This document shows positions 45,701 to 56,580 of a stretch of DNA of 64,000 nucleotides, piece by piece; positions within the stretch are counted from its first letter, which is position 1; every line of letters begins with the position of its first letter. Origin of the DNA: Legionella sp. (lineage in GTDB: Bacteria > Pseudomonadota > Gammaproteobacteria > Legionellales > Legionellaceae); the NCBI GenBank assembly GCA_017306715.1, contig JAFKHV010000012.1:1-64000 (forward strand). The letters run 5' to 3'. A program made the translations under genes and the position numbers. A model generated the notes under the pieces. The model was not told the origin of the DNA. It was given only the letters and a program-made list of their open reading frames with translations, and made no database searches.

Positions 45701-46342
45701 TTATGCTTGGGGTGTATAATTGAGGGCTCCATAGGTTACTTTTTTTACGCTCATGGGTTGTTGCTCCAGCAGCTTTTTATAGGCGGTTTGCTCTGAAAAA
45801 CTATAGACCCATTTCCTCATTTTTGATTTTCGCCATCGATGCTTAAAGACTAAATCCCCTTGTTGATTAAATTCCTTTATGGTCAGTATCAAGGGTAGTT
45901 TAAATGGCAGGCTCGATTCATGGAGAATTAAAAAAGCTAAAAATAAGCGTAACGAGTGAAATGAAGGATGAAAGTCGCCACTACGATGGCTAATATTTTT
46001 TAAAGTACAATACTTCTTATTTTTAAATTTAATATTTCCAGCGGTGATGCAAAATGCCTCGTTGATGTTTTTACCAGTCATTTGGTAATGTTTTGGTGCC
46101 TTAATGCCCGGTAAGGTTTCCTCAGCAAACCAGGCAACGCCTTGCACATCAATTAAAAAACGTAAAGTAGGAGTCTCTTGATTGATTATTTTTTTGGTTA
46201 AAAGATTATTTAATGTGGTTAAAGAATAAATATCATAGGTGCCAGCATCATGATTTACTGAAATTTTACCTGAGCGAAAGTACGTATTTAAACAGGGCGG
46301 TGCAGAGAAAAATTCTTTCGCATTTTTATATCGCTGAAACAT
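45701..46342 (-). CDS. Orphan protein, paralogue of previous gene (copy 2)
   Basis: This 213-residue soluble protein matches copy 1 in its core: LRFLIDVQGVAWFAEE, then AFCITAGNIKFKNKKYCTLKNISHRSGDFHP and a LFLAFLILHESS helix. The C terminus is basic (KHRWRKSKMRKW) and differs from copy 1. No catalytic motif or membrane span is visible. Each copy has its own upstream region, so they may be expressed separately. The function is unknown. Confidence 0.6.
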   Translation of the reverse strand: MFQRYKNAKEFFSAPPCLNTYFRSGKISVNHDAGTYDIYSLTTLNNLLTKKIINQETPTLRFLIDVQGVAWFAEETLPGIKAPKHYQMTGKNINEAFCITAGNIKFKNKKYCTLKNISHRSGDFHPSFHSLRLFLAFLILHESSLPFKLPLILTIKEFNQQGDLVFKHRWRKSKMRKWVYSFSEQTAYKKLLEQQPMSVKKVTYGALNYTPQA

Positions 46343-46421
46343 GATTTATCCGAGTATTATTTTGAAATTCAGAATATGCTAGAAAATTTCAAAAAATCAA
46401 GCACAAATATAAAAATCAGGA

Positions 46422-47312
46422 TTAATCCCAATCCACAAAGGCCTCAATTTCCTTATCATTTTTTAGATGTAATTGTGGTTGAAAATATAATTGTGGTTTA
46501 GCACAGCGATCGATGTGTTTAAAAGTTGTTAAGGCTTTTTGTAAACTTATAAATTGATAACCATTTTCTTGATAAAGCTTGATAATATCCGGCAAAACAT
46601 AGGCGTTGAGGAGATTTGCATGAATTAATAAAATTTGTGCTTGATCAGGTTGATGCTGATAAGTACTTTTCTCTTCAGCGCGATGAGTCTGTTGCCATAT
46701 GAAATCTAGATAAAAGGGTTTTAGTTCTTCAAGGTATGCTCGGCGTTGCATCTCGGGAACTGCTAACAATCGCTGATTGAAGACAAAATCTTTTGAATCA
46801 ATGGTTATCGGTGCTACACGATATTTTTTTTGCGCAAGAAGGCACAAGATATCTTCTTTTTTTTGTCCAGAGCTCATTGCCAGATAGGGAAAGCGAAAAT
46901 ACTTGGGCTTGGTCATCACCGGCTGCAGCAAAGTATCTGCTTCTTGAATTTCACGAGAATATTGCGCGCGGCTCAGCTTACTTAAATCAGCATGAGTTAG
47001 GGTGTGGTTCCCTAAAGTAAAACCGGCATCGCGAAATTTATGTAACATACTCCAGTTATCTTTACGAACTTCTTTAGCAATAATAAAACCGGTTGCGGTA
47101 ATGTGTGCCTTTTGCATACTTTCTATAATCATGTTCAGGTGAAAGTTTCGATACTCGCCAACAAAAGGTAAATCATCGATAGTTAGAGCGATATATTTGT
47201 TCCCTTTACCAATAGTGTGGGGGTGCAAGAAGGATTCAGCAGTTACATTTACGGGGGTGAAAAAGGCCAGAATAAAAAGTGACCAACTTAAGAGGCAAGA
47301 GCGAATATTCAT
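46422..47312 (-). CDS. Exported polysaccharide deacetylase (NodB domain)
   Basis: This 296-residue protein has a signal peptide (LLSWSLFILAFFTPVNVTA). The NodB domain shows TIDDLP as motif 1 (metal/base Asp) and GNHTLTHADL as motif 2 (His metal ligands), with FRFPYLA as motif 3. Such enzymes remove N-acetyl groups from peptidoglycan, chitin or exopolysaccharide outside the inner membrane. The start is ATG 47312, one codon after a TTG. It has no sugar-pathway neighbours. Confidence 0.9.
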   Translation of the reverse strand: MNIRSCLLSWSLFILAFFTPVNVTAESFLHPHTIGKGNKYIALTIDDLPFVGEYRNFHLNMIIESMQKAHITATGFIIAKEVRKDNWSMLHKFRDAGFTLGNHTLTHADLSKLSRAQYSREIQEADTLLQPVMTKPKYFRFPYLAMSSGQKKEDILCLLAQKKYRVAPITIDSKDFVFNQRLLAVPEMQRRAYLEELKPFYLDFIWQQTHRAEEKSTYQHQPDQAQILLIHANLLNAYVLPDIIKLYQENGYQFISLQKALTTFKHIDRCAKPQLYFQPQLHLKNDKEIEAFVDWD

Positions 47313-47446
47313 CAAATACAGATATGTGCAAAATAAAAAAGGTATTGTAGCAAAAATTAGACGGTTTGGCTTATTGATTTGTTAGAGATTGTTTTTTTCA
47401 ATGGATAATTGAAGCGCCCACCCGCAGGTGGGCCGAAATCGCAATA

Positions 47447-48658
47447 TCAGGAGGGGAGTAAAATATTTTCTTCGGTCTCCTGCAAATCAGTCTCTTTATT
47501 TTCTGTGTTTGTATTAGAAAGTTCAGATGAGCAGATATAATTACTAAATTCAGAATAAAGCTGCATGGCAACTTCATTGAGTAGTTTTTTAGCTTCAAAA
47601 TTTCCAATTGAACTAAATAAGTTCTTTTTCCTGATGCAAGTTTCGGTAGGACTAATCACTAATAATTGATTTTCCAAAAATCTATAAGCGTATTGTAGAT
47701 ATTCAAACTTTTGCAACGCAGAGAGTGATTCAATATTTAATGCATCATTCAAAGTATTCCATGTTAGTTGATCCCAGGCGAAAGCACTACGACAACTTAA
47801 AGCAATACTATATAAAATACCCCGAATAGGTAGGTTTAATAGCCGAGCATCTTCTGAATTAAGTCTTTCGAGAAGTGACTGAAGTTCATCCATTATCTTT
47901 TTATGCTTTCTTCTTTCGATTGGAATGTTCTCTTCTGTTTTATATTTGTCCAATATAAGGATCGTTGTTTTGGCAATAATATCGCTGGTATGCGTAATAT
48001 CATCGCTGTGTGAATTGGCTGGAGCATTTTTGATGATTTCAGTAAATCTTAAAATGTTCGGTTCCTGCTCAGAATCCATTTCTTCATAAGAGTTGATTGC
48101 TTTTTTATTTGATTCTTTGCCAAACTCTATTGCGTAATCAGTTACTTTTTTGCGCAATTTAGCGCTCACGTTAAAAAATATTTCAGATTGATGAAGAAAT
48201 ATTAAATCTTTAAAGCGATTATATGCGCGCGCAGTATCCGGAATAGAAAATTTTTCCGAGATGAACTCGTTTATTTTAACCGTAAGGGTACTGTGGTTGC
48301 GAAAAGTTTTGAGTCCAAATTTACTTACTATGTCTAATGCCCCGCAATATGCGTATAGGAAAGATTTCTGGAGTGCTTTTAAATCTTGTTGTTCATTGGA
48401 GCCATCAGCCAGTTTTTTGATTTGATTTTCAATCTCTTCATATTTTGATGTTACAATTTTCAAAGTATTTTGTAAGAATTGAATAAGATTGCGTCGTTCT
48501 TCTGGTAAATCTGAAAATTGGATCTCTGTGAAGTTTTGTTTGTTAAATTCTGATTTCGGAGGTGATTTGTAATGCTTATCATCCCGCTCCAACTTCACCA
48601 ATAAAATGTGGGTAAGGTCTTTAAAGTTTTTTTGAAGATCTTCGAGCGTATAATTCAT
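47447..48658 (-). CDS. Orphan helical protein with acidic C terminus, possible effector
   Basis: This 403-residue protein is almost entirely helical, with no recognised domain, signal peptide or membrane span. The last residues (ENKETDLQETEEN, then ILLPS) are rich in Glu with a hydrophobic end, as in the E-block signals of Dot/Icm substrates. AGGAAG precedes the ATG. A palindrome lies about 45 bp upstream of the start. The function is unknown and the effector idea is inference. Confidence 0.6.
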   Translation of the reverse strand: MNYTLEDLQKNFKDLTHILLVKLERDDKHYKSPPKSEFNKQNFTEIQFSDLPEERRNLIQFLQNTLKIVTSKYEEIENQIKKLADGSNEQQDLKALQKSFLYAYCGALDIVSKFGLKTFRNHSTLTVKINEFISEKFSIPDTARAYNRFKDLIFLHQSEIFFNVSAKLRKKVTDYAIEFGKESNKKAINSYEEMDSEQEPNILRFTEIIKNAPANSHSDDITHTSDIIAKTTILILDKYKTEENIPIERRKHKKIMDELQSLLERLNSEDARLLNLPIRGILYSIALSCRSAFAWDQLTWNTLNDALNIESLSALQKFEYLQYAYRFLENQLLVISPTETCIRKKNLFSSIGNFEAKKLLNEVAMQLYSEFSNYICSSELSNTNTENKETDLQETEENILLPS

Positions 48659-48697
48659 TTGAGCTTCCTATTTTAGTTAACATGTCTTCGTGAACTT

Positions 48698-48710
48698 GTT
48701 TAGTCTAAAC
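48698..48710. promoter_or_regulatory. 13-nt palindrome, possible operator
   Basis: GTTTAG-T-CTAAAC is a perfect odd palindrome in the 298-bp gap between the divergent orphan gene and the ArnT-like gene. It could bind a dimeric regulator. The rest of the gap is AT-rich with no gene seen. Confidence 0.3.
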
Positions 48711-48956
48711 CAAAGTTTTTCAGTAGTCATGTATTTTCATTACACAATAAAGATTCTTTATAACCTGTTATTATTGAATGTTTTTTCGCTATTATTATTC
48801 GGTTGGCTTAAGGAGTTTCTGCAGGGAAATATTCACAGTGGATTATGACACTGAGCTTAAATATAAGACAAATAGTTGTTTTTAATTCCATAAATTTGTT
48901 TTAATTTCTAGAACAGGTAAACTTCACTCCCAGAACTGTTTTGATGAACGATATAG

Positions 48957-50450
48957 ATGAGTAAATTAACTAATTTGGATGAGTTGAATCCACAGAAAAA
49001 TTTTTTAGGAGCTGGAATCCTTACACTGATACTCATTGGCCTTTCTCGCTTAATCGCAATGGCGGTAATTCCTCTTAACGATGTTACCGAATCGCGTTAT
49101 GCGGAAATTGCACGAAAAATGTTGGAAACGGGAAACTGGGTGACCTTACAACATGATTATGGAGTACCTTTTTGGGCGAAACCACCTTTATCTACCTGGC
49201 TTGCAGCATGTTCAATGAAGTTTTTCGGTGTGAATGAATTTGCGGTTCGATTACCGGCATTCCTTTTATCAATAGCTATTGTCTGGTTAATCTGGAGCCT
49301 CGCTAAAAAAAGGACAGGTGTAACGCAGGCTTTGTTATCCACCTTGGTTCTTTCAGGAACTCTTTATTTTCTTCTTGATGCGGGTACGGTTATGACTGAT
49401 CCTGCACTAATTTTCTGTACGACCTTGGTCTTAGTGAGTTTCTGGCATACGCTTGCAACAGGCAGTAAATTATGGGCTTATTTATTTTTTGTAGGTTTGG
49501 GGTTGGGGCTTTTAGCCAAAGGTCCTATTGCTATAGTTCTGGTTGCTATGCCCATATTTTTTTGGGTACTAATCTATAATCGCTGGCGTTGTTTATGGAA
49601 GCGATTGCCTTGGTTTACTGGTAGTATCCTCATGCTTCTTATCGCATTACCCTGGTATATTTGGGCCGAAATACGGACGCCCGGATTTCTAAATTACTTT
49701 ATAGTGGGTGAGCACTTTCATCGCTTTTTAACTCCAGGTTGGACGGGTGATAAATACGGATTTGCTCATAAAGAGCACTGGGGTATGGTTTGGATTTATG
49801 CAGCTTGTGGCATATTTCCTTGGGGTCTTGTGGGGGTAGCATGGTTTTGGAAGTACCGGCAAACCCTTCCCCATCTTTTTAAGGGGGATGATGATGGATG
49901 GATGGGCTATATCTTCTTATGTACTGTTGTCCCATTAATTTTCTTTACATTTTCCAGCAACATCATTTACACCTATGTTTTTCCAAGTTTGCCTTTTTTT
50001 GCGTTATTTTTCACCGAATACTGGTTCCGAGCGGGTGCTCTTACATTGAATAATCATTTGATTTTCCGTTTGGCTCTCATATGCCCTTTAATTTTTATAA
50101 TCGGCACAGCCGGATTTAAATTATTTCCGGATCGTTTTGAAAAAACACAAAAACCAGTAGTCACTGCTTGGAAAGAGCAGCAACCAGAAAAAGGAAGTCA
50201 TTTGATCTATTGGGATTATAAAACTGAATTTTCAGCGCAATTTTACTCCGCAGGGCAAGCACTTTATACTCAAAATAATCAAGAGCTTTGTAAGATCCTT
50301 GCCGCTGAAGCAACAAGTTATATTGCTATTTCTCCAGAGCGCTTGGGACAGATTTCCCTGCAATTAACTCCTTTTTTACATAATGTCACCACCGTTACAG
50401 CAGCTGGTCGCCCCTTACTGCTGCTTAAAACCAGCGCAGTTCAATGCTAA
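48957..50450 (+). CDS. ArnT-like lipid-linked glycosyltransferase (GT83/PMT type)
   Basis: This 497-residue inner-membrane protein has about twelve spans and the family start: NDVTESRYAEIARKML, with the acidic residue needed for transfer, and FWAKPPLSTW. It probably moves a sugar from an undecaprenyl carrier to lipid A or another periplasmic acceptor, as ArnT does with aminoarabinose. The other arn genes are absent here, so the donor sugar is unknown. The end is marked by a strong terminator. Confidence 0.88.
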   Translation: MSKLTNLDELNPQKNFLGAGILTLILIGLSRLIAMAVIPLNDVTESRYAEIARKMLETGNWVTLQHDYGVPFWAKPPLSTWLAACSMKFFGVNEFAVRLPAFLLSIAIVWLIWSLAKKRTGVTQALLSTLVLSGTLYFLLDAGTVMTDPALIFCTTLVLVSFWHTLATGSKLWAYLFFVGLGLGLLAKGPIAIVLVAMPIFFWVLIYNRWRCLWKRLPWFTGSILMLLIALPWYIWAEIRTPGFLNYFIVGEHFHRFLTPGWTGDKYGFAHKEHWGMVWIYAACGIFPWGLVGVAWFWKYRQTLPHLFKGDDDGWMGYIFLCTVVPLIFFTFSSNIIYTYVFPSLPFFALFFTEYWFRAGALTLNNHLIFRLALICPLIFIIGTAGFKLFPDRFEKTQKPVVTAWKEQQPEKGSHLIYWDYKTEFSAQFYSAGQALYTQNNQELCKILAAEATSYIAISPERLGQISLQLTPFLHNVTTVTAAGRPLLLLKTSAVQC

Positions 50451-50460
50451 ATTATTAATG

Positions 50461-50496
50461 TCCAAAGACTTTATGATGAAGTCTTTGGATTTTTTC
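50461..50496 (+). terminator. Rho-independent terminator after the ArnT-like gene
   Basis: TCCAAAGACTT (50461-50471) and AAGTCTTTGGA (50479-50489) form a perfect 11-bp stem with a 7-nt loop and a T-run. The following gap to 50775 contains a promoter but no gene that I can see. Confidence 0.92.
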
Positions 50497-50731
50497 CGAA
50501 TCTTGCTACTTACAAAGCCTATGTTCTATCCTTTGCACTAAATAGTTATTGCTCATCGCACATTGAGAAAATGTTTAAGCCAGGGCTTTATCTCTGGAGT
50601 CAGGTCATGTCAGATCGATTTAAATCCTATTTATGCTCCCATTAACCGAAATAATCTCTGAGACTACTCTGAGCTGTGATGATTTGAACAGTCAATAATG
50701 GACAATAAAGGTACCAATCCTTAGCCTTTTT

Positions 50732-50740
50732 TGGTATAAT
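50732..50740 (+). promoter_or_regulatory. Extended -10 promoter of the MFS-MFS-deoB set
   Basis: TGGTATAAT gives a perfect -10 hexamer (50735-50740) with the upstream TG of an extended -10. No good -35 is found. Transcription would start near 50747, about 28 nt before the GTG at 50775. Confidence 0.55.
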
Positions 50741-50774
50741 GCGCCGAACTTAAGCCATGATGTGAGGTGTAGGC

Positions 50775-52040
50775 GTGTCGCATTCTGTTACAGTGGATTC
50801 GAGGGCAATGGTACCTCGTGGAGATCTAATGGCTTGGATCGTATGTTTATCTGCTGGGTTATTCTTCTTGTATGAGTTTTTTCAGCTCAATATATTTGAT
50901 GTAATCAACCAACCCTTACGGGATGAATTTCACCTTAATGCAACCCAACTAAGTTGGATGTCGAGCGCGTATCTTTGGGCAGACATTCTTTTTCTCCTTC
51001 CTGCTGGAGTAATATTAGACCGCTACTCTACGCGCAAAGTAATAATCACTGCGATGTTTGTCTGTATTCTGGGCACGGTCGGTTTTGCTTTAACAAGCTC
51101 CTTTATCATTGCGTCTTTTTGTCATTTTCTCTCCGGAATTGGTAATGCTTTTTGCTTTCTTTCCTGTGTGGTTTTAGTGTCCCATTGGTTTCCCCCGCGT
51201 CGTCAAGCTTTAGTAGTTGGTTCGCTGGTGACTATGGCTTTCATTGGTGGCATGATGGCGCATACACCCTTTGCTTACCTGAATGAATTGTTTGGATGGC
51301 GTCAAGCGCTCCTGATCGATGGCGCTATAGGAACTATAATTTTGCTTTGGATTATGTATATAGTTCAGGACAGGCCTGCTGACTCACCCCAGAAAATAGT
51401 AAATTCTGGCTCCGCCAGTGCCAGTTTTAAGTTAGCACTTGCAAATCCACAAAATTGGTTGGCAGGTGCTTATACCTCCTTTTTGAATTTGCCCATCATG
51501 GTGTTATGTGCCTTGTGGGGTGCGTCCTATTTACAAGTAGCCCATCATCTATCCGAGATATCTGCGAGTAACGTGGTGAGCCTGATTTTTGCAGGAAGTA
51601 TTATTGGCTGCCCTCTGGCAGGTTGGTTATCTGATTCTCAAGGGCAAAGAAAGCCACTCATGATTGCCGGGGCTCTGGGCACATTAGTTACATTAGTTCC
51701 TTTTTTTCTAGGCCTCACCTTATCACAAGGTGTTCTCAGTTTACTGTTCTTCTTCTTAGGCTTTTTTACCAGTACCCAAGTTATTTCGTATCCCTTGATT
51801 GCAGAGAGTAATTCTCAAGAGAATACTGGTGCATCAACGGGGGTCGCTTCGGTGATCATCATGGGAGGGGGTGGTGTTGGCCAGGTATTATTTGGTTGGT
51901 TAATTGCAAAACATGCAGGTATCGCTGTCGCACAGTATTCACTATCAGATTTTCAATTTGCTATGTGGATGTTTCCTGTTACAGCGCTAATTGCTTTAAC
52001 AACGGCTCTGTTACTACGCGAGACGAATTGCAAACGTTAA
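50775..52040 (+). CDS. MFS transporter, Pht-like, first of a tandem pair
   Basis: This 421-residue protein has twelve spans. The MFS loop after the second span reads GVILDRYSTRKV, and SHWFPPRRQALVVG is typical of the Legionella Pht-type transporters, which import amino acids or nucleosides. It stands 12 bp before a related transporter and then deoB. Phosphopentomutase handles (deoxy)ribose phosphates, so nucleosides are the likeliest cargo, as reported for PhtC/PhtD. The GTG start has GAGG upstream; ATG 50808 is an alternative. The substrate is inference. Confidence 0.85.
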   Translation: MSHSVTVDSRAMVPRGDLMAWIVCLSAGLFFLYEFFQLNIFDVINQPLRDEFHLNATQLSWMSSAYLWADILFLLPAGVILDRYSTRKVIITAMFVCILGTVGFALTSSFIIASFCHFLSGIGNAFCFLSCVVLVSHWFPPRRQALVVGSLVTMAFIGGMMAHTPFAYLNELFGWRQALLIDGAIGTIILLWIMYIVQDRPADSPQKIVNSGSASASFKLALANPQNWLAGAYTSFLNLPIMVLCALWGASYLQVAHHLSEISASNVVSLIFAGSIIGCPLAGWLSDSQGQRKPLMIAGALGTLVTLVPFFLGLTLSQGVLSLLFFFLGFFTSTQVISYPLIAESNSQENTGASTGVASVIIMGGGGVGQVLFGWLIAKHAGIAVAQYSLSDFQFAMWMFPVTALIALTTALLLRETNCKR

Positions 52041-52052
52041 TGAGGAGTAAAA

Positions 52053-53333
52053 ATGCACATGGTGAATGAATATCAAGGATATGACGCGCATAAATCCTCG
52101 TTCATGCCGTGGATCGTTTGTTTTGCCGCAACGCTGTTTTTCTTCTATGAATTTATTCAAGGAAATATGTTTGCTTCCATTGCTGCCAACATTATGCAGG
52201 ATTACCAAATCCAGGCTGATCGCATGGCCTGGCTTTCAAGCATTTACTACTTATCAAATGTGCTCTTTCTTTTTGTCGCCGGAATGGTACTAGATCGTTT
52301 TTCCATTAAAAACACATTACTTGTGGCTATGTTCCTCTGTGTCGCGAGTACATTCATTTTAGCGCAATCACATTCTTTCTATGTCGCTCTATTTTCACGT
52401 TTCATTACTGGCATAGGCAGTGCTTTTTGTTTTTTAGGACCAGTACGTCTTGCTTCACATTGGTTTCCTCCTAAGCGAATGGCTTTAGTGACAGGAGCTA
52501 TTGTAACAATGGCCATGACCGGGGGGATGTTAGCTCAATATCCTTTAACAAAATTGGTTTATCTAGTGGGGTGGCGCCAAGCGGTGCAAGATGTCGGTAT
52601 TTTAGGTTTGATTATGCTGGTATTTATGTTTTTCTGGATTAAAGAACGTCCACAAAACATAATAAAAAAAGAGAGCAAGGCATTAAACGTATTGGCAGCG
52701 GCAAAGAAAGCTTATTTAAATACGCAATATCTACGTGCTGCATTATTTACAAGCTTGATGAATATGGCAATCGCTGTGTTTGGCGCTATGATGGGTACCT
52801 TGTATCTTGAACAGCGTTTGGGTATTAGTGCTGAACAAGCAGCAATGGTCAATGGAATGTTATTCTTTGGTGCCATTCTTGGAGCACCCATTTTGGGTTG
52901 GATTTCCGATCGGATGGGGCTTCGCGTTTTACCAATGAAAATAGGGGTTATCGCCTCTTTACTTACATTGCTTGCAGTTCTTTATCTTCCAGTTTCTCAG
53001 TACACCATGGCTTTTCTATTTTTTCTTCTGGGATTTTTCACCTCTGCTCAAGTTATAAGCTATGCATTAGTTGCAGAGAGCAGTTCTCCGGTTATGACGG
53101 CAACCGCTGTAAGTGTCATTTCAATCCTGACTCAAGGTGGATACATTATCTATCAAAACCTCTTTAGTTACTTATTAACACACCATGGGGTTATGCATTT
53201 CATAGATAATACACCAGTCTATGAATTAGCTGCTTATCAATATGCTGCCTTTATCTTGCCCTTGGGTTTATTAATTGCCTTATCTATGCTATTAGGTTTA
53301 AAAGAAACTCATTGCCGACAAGTAGAGGAATAA
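52053..53333 (+). CDS. MFS transporter, Pht-like, second of a tandem pair
   Basis: This 426-residue, twelve-span paralogue of the preceding gene has the same motifs ([46 protein letters not shown]). GAGGAG precedes the ATG. It lies 7 bp before deoB, so import and phosphopentomutase are probably made from one transcript. The two copies have diverged enough to suggest different substrates. Confidence 0.87.
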   Translation: MHMVNEYQGYDAHKSSFMPWIVCFAATLFFFYEFIQGNMFASIAANIMQDYQIQADRMAWLSSIYYLSNVLFLFVAGMVLDRFSIKNTLLVAMFLCVASTFILAQSHSFYVALFSRFITGIGSAFCFLGPVRLASHWFPPKRMALVTGAIVTMAMTGGMLAQYPLTKLVYLVGWRQAVQDVGILGLIMLVFMFFWIKERPQNIIKKESKALNVLAAAKKAYLNTQYLRAALFTSLMNMAIAVFGAMMGTLYLEQRLGISAEQAAMVNGMLFFGAILGAPILGWISDRMGLRVLPMKIGVIASLLTLLAVLYLPVSQYTMAFLFFLLGFFTSAQVISYALVAESSSPVMTATAVSVISILTQGGYIIYQNLFSYLLTHHGVMHFIDNTPVYELAAYQYAAFILPLGLLIALSMLLGLKETHCRQVEE

Positions 53334-53340
53334 TTCACAA

Positions 53341-54561
53341 ATGAGCCGCGTATGCATTTTACTAATGGATTCTTTTGGAATTGGTGCAAGTCTTGATGCA
53401 GCGCAGTATGGTGATGCAGGAGCCAATACCTTTGTGCATATTTATGAAGCCTGTGCTCGAGGTGAATGCGACCGCGCGCGCCTACGTCAAGGTCCGCTCA
53501 AACTACCAAACCTCTCTCGTTTAGGACTGTATCATGCGGCAGTGGCAAGTTCTGGACTCAAATTTGTTAATTTGAGTGAACTTACTGAGCCGAAAGGATA
53601 TTATGGATATGCAGTAGAGCAGAGTTTAGGAAAAGATACACCAAGTGGTCATTGGGAACTTGCAGGCGTTCCGGTGTTATTTGAATGGGGTTATTTTCCC
53701 GATCAACCTAAGTGTTTTCCGAAGCAGCTAATAAATGATTTATGTGCACGAGGGGGAGTTCCGGGGGTTCTCGGTGAAAAGCATGCATCAGGCACCACGA
53801 TTCTTGATGAGTTGGGTGAGGAGCATATGCGTTCGGGTATGCCTATAGTATATACCTCTGCTGATAGTGTTTTTCAGATTGCGGCACATGAAGAAACATT
53901 TGGTTTAAAGCGACTATACGATTTATGTGACATTGCGCGTACCTTAGTTGATGAATATCAAATTGGACGTGTCATTGCGCGGCCTTTTGTAGGAAAACCA
54001 GGGACGTTTAAACGTACAGGAAATCGTAAGGATTATGCCACCTTGCCTCCAGCAAAAACTTTATTGGATTATCTAAAAGAAAATGGGCGTGAAGTAATCG
54101 CAATCGGTAAAATTGCAGACATTTATGCACATCAGGGAATAACACAAACAGTGAAAGCTGATGGAAATATGGCGCTGTTTGATGCCACGCTTGCGGCAAT
54201 GGCCACAGCTCCAGAAGGTAGCTTGGTATTCACCAATTTCGTTGATTTCGATTCATCTTATGGACACCGCAGGGATGTTCTTGGTTATGCACAGGCGCTG
54301 GAAGCGTTCGATGCGCGTCTACCGGAGTTATGTTCCAGTTTGCGCGAGGACGATTTAATCATTATCGCCGCGGATCACGGTTGTGATCCAACTTTTGGTG
54401 GTACCGATCATACTCGTGAGCATATTCCTGTATTGGCTTATGGTCCAAATGTACAAGGTAAGTTCATTGGACGTAGAGACACATTTGCAGATGTCGGACA
54501 GAGTATAGCAAGTTATCTCGGTATTAATCGTTTGCCTTCTGGTATATCTTTTTTAGATTAA
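53341..54561 (+). CDS. deoB: Phosphopentomutase
   Basis: This 406-residue cytosolic enzyme interconverts ribose or deoxyribose 1- and 5-phosphates, the step after nucleoside phosphorylase in salvage and catabolism. The alkaline phosphatase-like fold shows the metal site MDSFGIGA, the active Thr in [10 protein letters not shown], and later [16 protein letters not shown]. The length is normal. It follows two transporters by 7 bp. In the same chromosome segment the URC genes also handle pyrimidines, but in a separate operon. Confidence 0.97.
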   Translation: MSRVCILLMDSFGIGASLDAAQYGDAGANTFVHIYEACARGECDRARLRQGPLKLPNLSRLGLYHAAVASSGLKFVNLSELTEPKGYYGYAVEQSLGKDTPSGHWELAGVPVLFEWGYFPDQPKCFPKQLINDLCARGGVPGVLGEKHASGTTILDELGEEHMRSGMPIVYTSADSVFQIAAHEETFGLKRLYDLCDIARTLVDEYQIGRVIARPFVGKPGTFKRTGNRKDYATLPPAKTLLDYLKENGREVIAIGKIADIYAHQGITQTVKADGNMALFDATLAAMATAPEGSLVFTNFVDFDSSYGHRRDVLGYAQALEAFDARLPELCSSLREDDLIIIAADHGCDPTFGGTDHTREHIPVLAYGPNVQGKFIGRRDTFADVGQSIASYLGINRLPSGISFLD

Positions 54562-54664
54562 TACCATTGTTTTTTTTGTTTTCATCCCCATCTACATCAA
54601 AAATCAGTGATGACTGCTTACTTCTGTACGTCATCATTATCTTAAGTTAAAAGAGGATTGCATT

Positions 54665-55213
54665 TTGGAACAATATCGTGGGACAACCATCGTATCTGTG
54701 CGTCGTGGAAATCAAGTAGTTATCGGTGGCGACGGGCAAGTAACTCTCGGAAATACCGTCATGAAAGGCAACGCGCGCAAAGTAAGGCGTTTATACAAAG
54801 ACCAGGTGATCGCAGGATTTGCGGGGGGAACTGCTGATGCATTTACTTTATTTGAGCGGTTTGAGCGTAAATTAGAAATGCATCAAGGACATCTGGTACG
54901 TGCAGCAGTTGAACTTGCCAAAGATTGGCGTACCGATAGAATGTTGCGCAGACTTGAAGCGATTCTTGCAGTTGCAGATAGTAAATCCTCATTAATCATA
55001 ACAGGTAACGGCGATGTAATTGAACCTGAAGAAGGGTTAATCGCTATTGGTTCCGGTGGTCCCTTTGCTCAAGCTGCAGCTAAGGCGTTAATCGAAAACA
55101 CTGAACTTTCAGCTTTAGACATAGTACGTAAAGCGCTAACGATTGCCGGTGAAATTTGTATTTATACGAACCATAATTTAACGATAGAAGAATTAAACAA
55201 TGACAGTAAATAA
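54665..55213 (+). CDS. hslV: ATP-dependent protease subunit HslV
   Basis: This 182-residue proteasome-like peptidase forms a double hexamer capped by HslU. After removal of the propeptide MEQYRG the catalytic Thr7 begins [21 protein letters not shown] and the [10 protein letters not shown] turn are all present. The start is TTG, preceded by GAGGA; no ATG fits. The HslU gene overlaps its 3' end by 14 bp. Confidence 0.96.
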   Translation: MEQYRGTTIVSVRRGNQVVIGGDGQVTLGNTVMKGNARKVRRLYKDQVIAGFAGGTADAFTLFERFERKLEMHQGHLVRAAVELAKDWRTDRMLRRLEAILAVADSKSSLIITGNGDVIEPEEGLIAIGSGGPFAQAAAKALIENTELSALDIVRKALTIAGEICIYTNHNLTIEELNNDSK

Positions 55214-56540
55214 TGATATGGTAATGACACCAAGAGAAATTGTTCAAGAGCTGGATAAGCATATTATCGGACAGGACGATGCAAAACGTTCTGTTGCCAT
55301 CGCCTTACGTAACCGTTGGCGGCGGATGAAAATTAAAGATCCCACTCTCCGCAGTGAAATAATGCCCAAAAATATTCTCATGATTGGCCCTACCGGTGTG
55401 GGTAAAACTGAGATCGCAAGACGCTTAGCCAAACTCGCACATGCCCCTTTCATAAAGGTCGAGGCAACTAAATTTACAGAGGTCGGCTATGTGGGGCGTG
55501 ATGTTGATTCGATAATTCGTGATCTCGCGGATATCGCAATCAAACAAGAGCGTGAATGGGCTATGAGAAAAGTCGAGCACTTGGCGGAAGATGCGACCGA
55601 GGAGCGTATTCTGGATGTTTTATTACCTCCGGCACGTGGATCGTTAACTCCTGGAGAAAAGGACAGTACCGCACGGCAAGTGTTTCGTAAACAATTGCGT
55701 GAAGGTTTATTGGATGAAAATGAAATTGAAATCGAGGTAGCAACAGCACCGGTGGGCATCGAGATTATGGCTCCTCCGGGCATGGAAGAGATGACAAGTC
55801 AGTTACAGTCCATGTTCCAACAGGTGGGAACACAGCGCACTAAAACACGTAAGATGACCATTGCTAAAGCAAAAAAAATTCTGCATGAAGAAGAGGCAGC
55901 CAAGCTAATTAATGAGGAAGACATTAAAATTCGTGCGATCGAAAGTGTTGAGCAAAATGGTATTGTCTTCATTGATGAGCTGGATAAAGTTGCGCGCCGT
56001 TCCGAAAGTGGCGGTGGCGATGTCTCGCGCGAGGGTGTGCAACGCGATTTACTCCCTTTGGTTGAAGGCACTACAGTCTCGACTAAATATGGAATGATTA
56101 AATCCGATCATATTCTATTTATTGCATCAGGTGCATTTCACGTTGCCAAACCTTCAGATCTAATCGCTGAGTTACAGGGGCGCTTGCCTATTAGGGTCGA
56201 ATTGTCTCCGTTATCTGTCGATGATTTTGTACGCATTCTTACAGAGCCTACTGCTTCATTAACGTTACAATATACGGCATTGATGGCCACCGAAGGCCTT
56301 ACACTTAAGTTTGAAGAGTCAGGTATTCGCCGAATCGCAGAAGTAGCATGGCAGGTTAATGAACGTATGGAAAATATTGGTGCACGCCGTCTATATACAG
56401 TTATGGAGCGGTTGTTAGAAGTCGTTTCGTTTGAGGCAACAGATAAGCCTGGAGAAACTGTTTGCGTTGATGCAGCTTATGTGGAAAAAAATCTGGGTCA
56501 GCTTGTTGCTGATGAAGACTTGGCACGCTACATATTGTAA
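55200..56540 (+). CDS. hslU: HslU ATPase/unfoldase
   Basis: This 446-residue AAA+ ATPase unfolds proteins and feeds them to HslV. Walker A GPTGVGKT lies at residues 63-70, Walker B as IVFIDELDK, with the TPREIV start and the C-terminal DLARYIL tail that inserts into HslV. The I-domain lies between. ATG 55200 lies inside hslV; ATG 55218 or 55224 are possible shorter starts. A terminator follows 40 bp after the stop codon. Confidence 0.97.
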   Translation: MTVNNDMVMTPREIVQELDKHIIGQDDAKRSVAIALRNRWRRMKIKDPTLRSEIMPKNILMIGPTGVGKTEIARRLAKLAHAPFIKVEATKFTEVGYVGRDVDSIIRDLADIAIKQEREWAMRKVEHLAEDATEERILDVLLPPARGSLTPGEKDSTARQVFRKQLREGLLDENEIEIEVATAPVGIEIMAPPGMEEMTSQLQSMFQQVGTQRTKTRKMTIAKAKKILHEEEAAKLINEEDIKIRAIESVEQNGIVFIDELDKVARRSESGGGDVSREGVQRDLLPLVEGTTVSTKYGMIKSDHILFIASGAFHVAKPSDLIAELQGRLPIRVELSPLSVDDFVRILTEPTASLTLQYTALMATEGLTLKFEESGIRRIAEVAWQVNERMENIGARRLYTVMERLLEVVSFEATDKPGETVCVDAAYVEKNLGQLVADEDLARYIL

Positions 56541-56580
56541 AGTCTGCGAACGAACATCATGAATCCAGTTAAGATTTACT

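Noticed and set aside
47416-47433. GCCCACC/GGTGGGC hairpin as a terminator for the orphan helical gene
   Set aside because: The stem is good but no T-run follows on either strand, so it was not listed as a terminator.
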